DNA of 18,798 nt from Bacteroidota bacterium (GTDB lineage: Bacteria; Bacteroidota; Bacteroidia; 2-12-FULL-35-15), in assembly GCA_026391935.1 (NCBI GenBank), contig JAPLDC010000030.1, forward strand, positions 1 through 18,798. Reading direction: 5' to 3'. This document shows positions 8,024-13,857 of this stretch, in pieces. Position numbers and translations under genes: made by a program. The notes below the pieces were generated by a model that saw only the letters and a list, made by a program, of their open reading frames with translations, did no database searches and was not told where the DNA came from. Every line of letters starts with the position of its first letter. Position 1 is the stretch's first letter.

Positions 8024-8494
8024 ATGAATATTTCGATTAGAAAAGGAATTGAAATAGACTTGCCACAAATTTTAAATTTGATACAGGAATTGGCAACTTA
8101 TGAAAAAGCTCCTGATGAAGTGGCTGTTTCTGTTGAAGAAATGAAGAGAGACGGATTTGGAAATAATCCCATCTTTAATTTTTTTGTTGCAGAGCAAGAT
8201 GGTAAAATAGTTGGTATGGCTTTATATTATATAAAATATTCTACATGGAAAGGCAAATGTGTTTTTTTAGAAGATATTATTATCACTGAATCTCATCGGA
8301 AGTATGGAATTGGTAAAAAATTATTTGATAAAGTTGTGATAGTGGCTAAAGAAATGAAAGCCAGAAGAATGGAGTGGCAGGTTTTGGAGTGGAATGAACC
8401 TGCATTAAATTTTTATAAAAAGCTGAATTCAAATTTTGATGCCGAATGGGTGAATTGCAAATTGACTGAAAAACAAATTCAAGAATATAATTGA
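8024..8494 (+). CDS. GNAT-family N-acetyltransferase, spermidine/thialysine acetyltransferase-like
   Basis: A 156-residue acetyl-CoA-dependent N-acetyltransferase. The acetyl-CoA loop is in LEDIIITESHRKYGIGKKL (82-100, R/Q-x-x-G-x-G/A pattern), and motif B is WNEPALNFYKKL (123-134). The opening (IRKGIEIDLPQILNLIQELA, then YEKAPDEV) and the length resemble SSAT1/SSAT2-type enzymes, which acetylate spermidine/spermine or the lysine analogue thialysine. The true substrate is inferred, not seen. The ORF is open upstream to a TTG at 7943 and an ATG at 7988, but 8024 gives the normal family N-terminus and lies just after the -7 box; the upstream part would also overlap the fbp start. The lysC ATG follows six bases after the stop, a clear operon. 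Pairing with the first enzyme of lysine-family synthesis is suggestive for a lysine-like substrate. Confidence 0.85.
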   Translation: MNISIRKGIEIDLPQILNLIQELATYEKAPDEVAVSVEEMKRDGFGNNPIFNFFVAEQDGKIVGMALYYIKYSTWKGKCVFLEDIIITESHRKYGIGKKLFDKVVIVAKEMKARRMEWQVLEWNEPALNFYKKLNSNFDAEWVNCKLTEKQIQEYN

Positions 8495-8500
8495 TTTAAA

Positions 8501-9820
8501 ATGAAAATTTTCAAATTTGGTGGAGCGTCTGTAAAGGATTCGAAGTCTGTTAAAAATGTTGGAGAGATATTAAAAGGATTTCCTAAGGAAAATATTATTG
8601 TGGTAGTCTCTGCAATGGGTAAAATTACCAATGCCTTAGAGCGATTGACGGATGCTGTTTTCTTTAAAAAGGAAAATGCTGTTGTTGTATTGAACGAAAT
8701 AAAGAAATATCATTTTGATATAATAGGGGAATTATTTTCAAATAATGAGCATGCAATTTATAATGAGATAAATAACACATTTGTAGAATTGGATTGGGCC
8801 ATTGATGATGAGCCAACGGAAAATTATAATTATGAATACGATAAAATTGTAAGTCTTGGAGAGATCATTTCTACAAAAATTGTAAATGCTTATTTAAATG
8901 AAGCAGGAATTAAAAGTAAATGGGTGGATGTGCGCGATCTGATCCAAACAGATAACACGTATCGTGAAGGAAAAGTAGATTGGGACTTGACTCAGTCGTT
9001 GGTGAATGAGCGGTTGATCCCAGTTTTTAAGTCCCCCTTAGAAGAGCCTGTCCTGAGCTTGCCGAAGGAGGGCAAGGGGGATGATTCAAAAATCATCGTT
9101 ACACAAGGATTCATTGGCGGGACGTCTGAAAATTTCACAACGACACTAGGACGTGAAGGTTCAGATTACACTGCGGCGATCCTCGGTTTTACAACTAATG
9201 CCGAGAGCGTTACGATCTGGAAAGATGTGCCCGGAGTTTTAAATGCGGATCCGAAATGGTTTGATGAAACTAAAAAGCTGGAACAAATTTCATATCAGGA
9301 TGCGATTGAATTGGCTTATTACGGAGCGACTGTAATCCATCCAAAAACAATTAAGCCATTACAGAATAAAAAGATCCCGCTTTATGTAAGATCATTTTTG
9401 AAGCCCGCCGAAAATGGAACGGTTATCAATGATGTGCAATCTCCCTTGCCAATTCCTTGCTTTATTTTTAAGGTAAATCAAGTTCTGTTGTCTATTTCTC
9501 CAAAAGATTTTTCATTCATTATGGAGGAAAATCTGAGCGAAATGTTTAATCTGTTTGCCGAAAAACAGGTAAAAGTAAATGTGATGCAAAATTCTGCGAT
9601 CAGCTTTTCTGTTAGCGTCGATAATGATGAACGCAAATTACCGGATCTGATCAAGACACTTCAGAAGCAATATCGTGTTTTGTACAACGAAAATTTGGAA
9701 TTAATTACAATTCGTTATTACGATCAGGCGACCATAGACAGAGTTACAATCGATAAAAAAGTATTGTTGGAAGTGAAGAGCAGATACACCGTGCAATTGG
9801 TGGTAAAGCCGATGGTTTAA
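8501..9820 (+). CDS. lysC: Monofunctional aspartate kinase with an in-frame repeat insertion
   Basis: A 439-residue kinase that phosphorylates L-aspartate, the first step toward lysine, threonine, methionine and diaminopimelate. The amino-acid kinase domain shows KFGGASVKD (5-13), VVSAMGKITNAL (35-46), the active-site run TTLGREGSDYTAA (214-226), WKDVPGVLNADPKW (240-253) and ELAYYGATVIHPKTIKPL. The C-terminal part from about 318 is ACT-like, the usual site of feedback control by lysine or threonine. No homoserine dehydrogenase domain follows, so it is monofunctional. Residues about 178-194 (SPLEEPVLSLPKEGKGD) are not expected in this family: they are encoded by a 50-base palindromic repeat (9032-9081) inserted in frame in a loop between RLIPVFK and KIIVTQGFIGG. 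All catalytic motifs survive, so activity is likely kept. It is co-transcribed with the GNAT gene. Confidence 0.95.
   Translation: MKIFKFGGASVKDSKSVKNVGEILKGFPKENIIVVVSAMGKITNALERLTDAVFFKKENAVVVLNEIKKYHFDIIGELFSNNEHAIYNEINNTFVELDWAIDDEPTENYNYEYDKIVSLGEIISTKIVNAYLNEAGIKSKWVDVRDLIQTDNTYREGKVDWDLTQSLVNERLIPVFKSPLEEPVLSLPKEGKGDDSKIIVTQGFIGGTSENFTTTLGREGSDYTAAILGFTTNAESVTIWKDVPGVLNADPKWFDETKKLEQISYQDAIELAYYGATVIHPKTIKPLQNKKIPLYVRSFLKPAENGTVINDVQSPLPIPCFIFKVNQVLLSISPKDFSFIMEENLSEMFNLFAEKQVKVNVMQNSAISFSVSVDNDERKLPDLIKTLQKQYRVLYNENLELITIRYYDQATIDRVTIDKKVLLEVKSRYTVQLVVKPMV
9032..9081. repeat. Palindromic repeat inserted in frame within lysC
   Basis: Perfect eight-base arms TCCCCCTT (9032-9039) and AAGGGGGA (9074-9081) enclose a core which, read on the minus strand, is CCTTCGGCAAGCTCAGGACA. 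This is very close to CCTTCGACAAGCTCAGGACA, a sequence I know as a common intergenic repeat in Bacteroidota and other bacteria; related degenerate copies lie at 9841-9903 and 13833-13857. A smaller TCCT/AGGA pairing is nested inside. Read in the lysC frame it gives an open, hydrophilic peptide. Confidence 0.75.
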
Positions 9821-9956
9821 TGATTTCTCGGTTTTATTTTGAATGACATGTCATTCAGAAGTGCGAGGTTATGTTGAGCCTGTCGAAACATGTGCGATGG
9901 TTCATACGCTGTCGCAAGGAACAACTAGATTCTATATCTTGACATTCATCCTGAAA
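9821..9956. repeat. Composite intergenic repeat between lysC and the dehydrogenase
   Basis: The gap between two convergent genes contains an 18-base perfect palindrome TGAATGACATGTCATTCA (9840-9857), then GTTGAGCCTGTCGAA (9873-9887) and a hairpin: GAAACAT (9885-9891) against ATGGTTC (9897-9903) around GTGCG, with one mismatch. These resemble ends and centre of the dispersed repeat found in lysC, here without coding role. Two such units head to head would explain the palindrome. It may help stop convergent transcription, but no T-run is seen. Confidence 0.5.
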
Positions 9957-10889
9957 TTATAAAATTAAAATTTTCTCTGCCAAAATCTTCGCAATTTTCA
10001 TATTGCTTTCCTTTGTCCAACCAGCAATGTGTGGCGATAAAACAACATTTTCAGATTGTATCAAATATTGAAATGCTTCAGGAAGTTCATTTGTATTCAA
10101 TGCTTCGAATGACGTCATCTCGTATTCTAAAACATCCAGACAAGCACCTAAGACCTTTCCTATTTTTAAATTTTTAACAAGGTCTGAAGTGTTTAAACAT
10201 TTTCCTCTTGCTGTATTGATGATATATACGTTTTTTGAAAATTTATTGATAAAGGAATCGTTGATCAGATAATTTGTCTCTTCTGTGAATGGCGTATGCA
10301 AACTCAAAACATCTGCTTGTTCAAAAATTTGTTCAAGGCTGCATTCCTTGATAAAAGAGTTCCCGAAACCGTTCTTGTATTTATCATAAACCAAAATATT
10401 CACACTAAAGCCTTTTAACCGTTCAGCAAAAGCAGAGCCCATATTTCCATAACCGATAATTCCAACAGTCTTCCCCATCAGTTCTACTCCACGATTTCCT
10501 TCTCTTATCCATTTCCCTTCACGTACTTCTTTATTTGCTCTGAATAAATTATTGAATAATGAAAGTAGCATCGCAATAGCATGTTCGGCAACAGCATCAC
10601 GATTTCCTTCCGGTGCATGGAAACATTTTATTCCTTTACTTTCTGCGTAGGATACATCAATATTCTCCATTCCGGCTCCGGCACGGGCAATAAATTTTAG
10701 ATTGGCAGCTTTATCAATAATTTCTTTGGTAATTTTTATTTTGCTTCTGACAATAATACCATCGTATAAATGAATATTTTTTTCAATCTCTTCTTTTGTC
10801 CAATTATAATTCAGGTCACATGTGTGACCTGCTTTTTCGAGCATCTCATGTAACAATGAATGGTTGGAATCGATGAAGAGAATTTTCAT
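9957..10889 (-). CDS. D-2-hydroxyacid dehydrogenase (SerA/phosphoglycerate dehydrogenase-like, NAD-dependent)
   Basis: A 310-residue enzyme of the D-isomer 2-hydroxyacid dehydrogenase family. The catalytic-domain N-terminus (1-100) is followed by a Rossmann domain with GYGNMG (146-151) and an acidic residue at the end of the second strand (D169 in ILVYDKYKN), which favours NAD over NADP. The catalytic triad is visible: Arg228 in NTARGK, Glu255 in LDVLEYE and His287 in SPHIAGWT. No ACT or other C-terminal regulatory domain is present, as in short SerA-like and hydroxypyruvate/glyoxylate reductase-like forms. The exact substrate cannot be read from sequence; 3-phosphoglycerate (serine synthesis) is one possibility. 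The ATG at 10889-10887 (MKILFID) has a -7 box 43 bases upstream. It lies downstream of mgtE on the same strand across 264 bases, so it is probably transcribed separately. Confidence 0.88.
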   Translation of the reverse strand: MKILFIDSNHSLLHEMLEKAGHTCDLNYNWTKEEIEKNIHLYDGIIVRSKIKITKEIIDKAANLKFIARAGAGMENIDVSYAESKGIKCFHAPEGNRDAVAEHAIAMLLSLFNNLFRANKEVREGKWIREGNRGVELMGKTVGIIGYGNMGSAFAERLKGFSVNILVYDKYKNGFGNSFIKECSLEQIFEQADVLSLHTPFTEETNYLINDSFINKFSKNVYIINTARGKCLNTSDLVKNLKIGKVLGACLDVLEYEMTSFEALNTNELPEAFQYLIQSENVVLSPHIAGWTKESNMKIAKILAEKILIL

Positions 10890-10932
10890 TTATGAAATAA
10901 AAGGGTTCTAGCCTATGTGTTTAATGTTTATA

Positions 10933-10940
10933 CAAATGTA
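10933..10940 (-). promoter_or_regulatory. -7 box of the hydroxyacid dehydrogenase gene
   Basis: The minus strand reads TACATTTG, a full TAnnTTTG match 43 bases before the ATG, giving a leader of about 37 bases. No clear -33 element is visible. Confidence 0.5.
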
Positions 10941-11153
10941 CTATAGATTTTTTAACGCTACTTTAATACTTTTTTGATCTGAATTTTATTGATTAGAACG
11001 TGAAAGTAAAATTAGTAAATAATTCCAGGAAAGAAATTTAGAGTTTTTTTTCAAATGAATAGAATAGAAAATCCTATGTCAGTTATTTAGGATGCACAGA
11101 TTTCAATCACAGGCATCAACAAGGTTGTTAAATAATTTACAATAGAACACCTC

Positions 11154-12353
11154 TTAAGGTGCTGAAGAAACTGCCGGATCCAAGCCAATGCGTTTTAAGA
11201 AAAGTGGAAGTAATGAACCCATCAATGTTCCCCATAATACAACCCCGACAAGCGAAAAGCTAACTGTGCAAGCAATTAACATCCAATGCGGACCATAGCT
11301 GCTGATGAAATAGGACCATAATCCTACTCGTGCAAATCCGATTATTCCAAGAATTAATCCAATAACCAATCCTGTCGAAAATTCTTTTTTTACAATTTTC
11401 CACCAATCGCGGATAGTGATCTCACCTAAAGCTAAGGCTCTAATAATTAAGGTGGAAGCTTGTGAACCACTGTTACCACCACTAGAAATGATCAAAGGAA
11501 TGAACAAGGCAAGAATTACAGCCTTCGCAATTTGATCTTGGAAAAAGGCCATTGCTGTTGCAGTAAGTGTTTCACCAAGAAATAAAATGATTAACCAACC
11601 GGCACGTTTTCTGATCATTTGTAAAAATGGTGTACTCATATAAGGCTCTTCCAAAGCCTCCATCGCACCCATTTTTTGAACATCTTCCGTTTCTTCTTCT
11701 CTTCGAACATCAACAACGTCATCAACTGTGATACGACCAACTAACCTTCCCAAAGCATCTATAACAGGCAATACGACCAAATTGTATTTGTCCATGATGT
11801 TGGCTACCTCTTCTGCATCTTCATCTACTACATAAATAGAATAAATATTTTCAACTACATCCGCTTGTGCGCGTATTTCTCTTACACAATCAATGGCGCT
11901 TGAATTCAAATGAACCCTTACTAACTCAGTTGCCATTAAACCACCTGCCGTATTCTCGTCAAAATTCAAAAGGTCAACAATGTCGCTAGCTTGCTCACTA
12001 TCTTCCATGTGCGACAATACTTCATCCTGGACAGAATCTGGTAATTCAGCGATAACGTCAGCCGCATCATCTGAATCCATATTGTCGATGTGCTCAGCAA
12101 TTTCTTTAGATGTCAGCGAAGCTAAAAAGTCTTCACGAACAGAATCATCCAATTCTACTAAAACATCGGCAGCAATTTGTTCATCCAATTGTGTATAAAC
12201 ATATTTTGCTTCTTCAATTTCAAGTTTATTGAATATCTCTGCAATGTCGGGAGGATAAAGTTCTTTGAAGTGTTCATGAACAAACGCTCCGTTGTGCGCA
12301 CTGATGGCTTCACGGAGTTTTAATAAAAATTCGTCTGTTAATTCAAATTGCAC
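11154..12353 (-). CDS. mgtE: Magnesium transporter MgtE, apparently damaged (CBS1 deletion, last helix missing)
   Basis: MgtE is an inner-membrane Mg2+ channel gated by a cytosolic N-domain and two CBS domains. Seen here: N-domain (about 1-140, with ADVLVELDDSVRE and DSDDAADVIAELP), TAGGLMATELV (135-145), CBS sequence, then four membrane segments (about 251-271, 278-303, 325-350, 357-382) with the GGNSGSQAS motif (292-300). It differs from the roughly 450-residue family form twice. First, IYSIYVVDED joins straight to DAEEVANIM, so about 40 residues of CBS1 and the CBS1-CBS2 link are missing in frame. Second, it stops at LDPAVSSAP, where relatives continue with PFVxTLVDVTG and the fifth helix carrying a pore aspartate. 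It begins with GTG (no ATG in frame before residue 92). A -7 box lies upstream. Whether it still transports is doubtful; it may be a pseudogene. Confidence 0.85.
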   Translation of the reverse strand: MQFELTDEFLLKLREAISAHNGAFVHEHFKELYPPDIAEIFNKLEIEEAKYVYTQLDEQIAADVLVELDDSVREDFLASLTSKEIAEHIDNMDSDDAADVIAELPDSVQDEVLSHMEDSEQASDIVDLLNFDENTAGGLMATELVRVHLNSSAIDCVREIRAQADVVENIYSIYVVDEDAEEVANIMDKYNLVVLPVIDALGRLVGRITVDDVVDVRREEETEDVQKMGAMEALEEPYMSTPFLQMIRKRAGWLIILFLGETLTATAMAFFQDQIAKAVILALFIPLIISSGGNSGSQASTLIIRALALGEITIRDWWKIVKKEFSTGLVIGLILGIIGFARVGLWSYFISSYGPHWMLIACTVSFSLVGVVLWGTLMGSLLPLFLKRIGLDPAVSSAP

Positions 12354-12382
12354 CTGATAATAATTTTACTGTTATACGGGGG

Positions 12383-12390
12383 CAAAGGTA
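12383..12390 (-). promoter_or_regulatory. -7 box of mgtE
   Basis: The minus strand reads TACCTTTG, a full TAnnTTTG match 29 bases before the GTG start. This supports both a separate mgtE promoter and the GTG as the real start. Confidence 0.55.
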
Positions 12391-12460
12391 ATATTTAAAC
12401 GTATCGGATAAACGATAATTGGAAATTTAACAATCTGTTAAAATAATCGACTTATTGGAT

Positions 12461-12631
12461 TTATGAAAAAGTGATTGAAAGGAATAACATTATTATTCCG
12501 CAAAGAAAAGAGGCCAATATAAGAATCAATCCCAGCTTTACGTTTTTTATTTTCCCTCTGGAATAAGCGCTGATAAACCAGCTGATTAAGAGGGTTAAAA
12601 GAAGGAACAGTAATCCAAAAATAATATCCAT
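12461..12631 (-). CDS. Small 56-residue membrane protein
   Basis: A short ORF in the 344-base rsmA-mgtE gap on the same strand. The protein starts MDIIFGLLFLLLTLLISWFI, has a basic loop SAYSRGKIKNVK (21-32) and a second hydrophobic helix LGLILILASFLCGIIMLFL, and ends SITFS. The layout is a two-helix hairpin with a positively charged loop, which by the positive-inside rule would lie in the cytosol. A full -7 box (TACTTTTG) lies 19 bases before the ATG, which supports a real gene. I do not recognise a family. Spacing: 66 bases after rsmA and 107 before mgtE. It could equally be a species-specific ORF; the promoter box and the clean two-helix pattern are the main evidence. Confidence 0.6.
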   Translation of the reverse strand: MDIIFGLLFLLLTLLISWFISAYSRGKIKNVKLGLILILASFLCGIIMLFLSITFS

Positions 12632-12650
12632 TTTTTTATTATTAAGGATT

Positions 12651-12658
12651 CAAAAGTA
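12651..12658 (-). promoter_or_regulatory. -7 box of the 56-residue ORF
   Basis: The minus strand reads TACTTTTG, a full TAnnTTTG match ending 19 bases before the ATG at 12631. No -33 TTTG is visible. Confidence 0.5.
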
Positions 12659-12697
12659 TAAGAATTAAGAAAATAATAAAATGATATATGGCATATT

Positions 12698-13480
12698 TTA
12701 TTGGACCTCTACCATATTTGTTAATGCCACAAAGTCAGCCACCGACAACTCTTCTGCTCGCTGGGTCAAATATTTATGATCCAAAAATTCGGGTTTCAGT
12801 TTGAATGCCTTAATGGAATTACGTAAAGTTTTTCTTCGTTGATTGAATCCTGCTTTTACAACTTGTTTAAATAGCTTTTCGTTGCAATCCAATTGCTGAA
12901 CAGTATTTCTGGTTAAGCGAATTACCGCTGACTGCACTCTAGGAGGAGGATTAAAAACACTTGCATCAACAGTAAATAAGTATTCGATATCATAAAATGC
13001 CTGAAGCAAAACACTGGTAATACCGTATGTTTTATTTCTTGGTTTTGAAGCAATCCGTTCCGCTACCTCTTTTTGAAACATGCCAACTACTTCCGGGACT
13101 TGATTTTTATGGTCTAAAACTTTAAATAAAATCTCTGTGGAAATGTTGTAAGGGAAATTTCCGATAACCGCAAAGGGATCATTATTAAACAGATCATTAA
13201 AATCTAATTTTAAAAAATCACCTTCAATAATTTTATTTTCAAGACTCGGATAATTTTCTTTTAAAAAGGCGATGGATTCTCTGTCAATATCAATAATATG
13301 GGTTTCGTATGCAGTTTCCTTGATCAGGTATTTTGTAAGCACACCCATTCCCGGACCCACCTCGATTACTTTTTTATATAAGGAAGTATGCTTTAAACTT
13401 TTTACAATATTCAAAGCAATGGTTTCATCTTTCAGAAAATGCTGACCTAAATGCTTTTTAGCTCTTACCTCTTGGTTCAT
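12698..13480 (-). CDS. rsmA: RsmA (KsgA), 16S rRNA adenine-1518/1519 dimethyltransferase
   Basis: A 260-residue SAM-dependent enzyme that dimethylates two adjacent adenines in the 3'-terminal helix of 16S rRNA, a late step and checkpoint in 30S assembly. Motifs in order: KKHLGQHFL (8-16), SAM-binding motif EVGPGMGVLTKYL (40-52), acidic loop DID (64-66), the catalytic NLPY-type motif as NFPYN (108-112), and FNPPPRVQSAVIRL (176-189), then the small helical C-terminal domain. All key residues are present. The reading frame is open upstream to 13636, but that extension overlaps the preceding gene in another frame and has no family likeness; MNQEVRAKKHLGQHF at 13480 is the proper start. It follows the DUF4286-like gene after 32 bases, with no promoter box between, so co-transcription is likely. 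Confidence 0.96.
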   Translation of the reverse strand: MNQEVRAKKHLGQHFLKDETIALNIVKSLKHTSLYKKVIEVGPGMGVLTKYLIKETAYETHIIDIDRESIAFLKENYPSLENKIIEGDFLKLDFNDLFNNDPFAVIGNFPYNISTEILFKVLDHKNQVPEVVGMFQKEVAERIASKPRNKTYGITSVLLQAFYDIEYLFTVDASVFNPPPRVQSAVIRLTRNTVQQLDCNEKLFKQVVKAGFNQRRKTLRNSIKAFKLKPEFLDHKYLTQRAEELSVADFVALTNMVEVQ

Positions 13481-13512
13481 TCGTTTATTGGGATTCAGTT
13501 TTTTTGTTGTGC

Positions 13513-13812
13513 TTATAAAACTTCTAATAAAGTTCGGAATGCAACAAACTTGTTTGCATATCTGTCGGCAACCTCTTTTTGTAAACGAGGTGCATGTATG
13601 CTTTGGTATTCTTTCAAATCTTCCATGTTTTTGCATGTATATTGAAAAGAGTAGGTGATTCCTTGTTCCTCATCTACCAATACTTTGCATAATTTATTTT
13701 CAATAAAAAAACCTGTTGCCATCACATCCGGAATGTGTTTTGTTTTCATCCAGTGCAACCATTCATCATGCACATCCTTGTCAATGTTTACTGTTACGTT
13801 GTAAATTATCAT
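13513..13812 (-). CDS. DUF4286-like small cytosolic protein
   Basis: A 99-residue protein starting MIIYNVTVNIDKDVHDEWLHWM, with KTKHIPDVMATGFF, then YSFQYTCKNMEDLKEYQSIHAPRLQKEVADRY. This matches my recollection of the DUF4286 family, small alpha/beta proteins of the dimeric ferredoxin-like (ABM) type found next to rsmA in Bacteroidota. No signal peptide, membrane segment or catalytic motif is seen, and the family has no known function. It lies 45 bases after the TPR gene and 32 before rsmA, so it is probably part of the same transcript. The conserved rsmA neighbourhood suggests a link to ribosome biogenesis only by association. Confidence 0.75.
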   Translation of the reverse strand: MIIYNVTVNIDKDVHDEWLHWMKTKHIPDVMATGFFIENKLCKVLVDEEQGITYSFQYTCKNMEDLKEYQSIHAPRLQKEVADRYANKFVAFRTLLEVL

Positions 13813-13832
13813 ATTGTAAAGCCTAAATTTTT

Positions 13833-13857
13833 TGTCATCCTTAGTGTAGTCGAAGGG
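13833..13857 (+). repeat. Copy of the dispersed TGTCATCCTnAG...GTCGAAGGG repeat
   Basis: TGTCATCCTTAGTGTAGTCG followed by AAGGG fits the common intergenic repeat form TGTCATCCTGAGCGTAGTCG/AAGGG with two changes. It begins exactly at the TAG stop of the TPR gene (13860-13858) and fills most of the 45-base gap to the next gene. Confidence 0.55.

Noticed and set aside
11980..12198. Serine-rich plus-strand ORF inside mgtE
   Set aside because: It is the antisense of the acidic, alanine-rich MgtE N-domain, which yields serine-rich shadows.
13481..13636. N-terminal extension of rsmA
   Set aside because: It overlaps the DUF4286-like gene in another frame, is cysteine- and arginine-rich like out-of-frame translation, and the family start is MNQEVRAKKHLGQHF.
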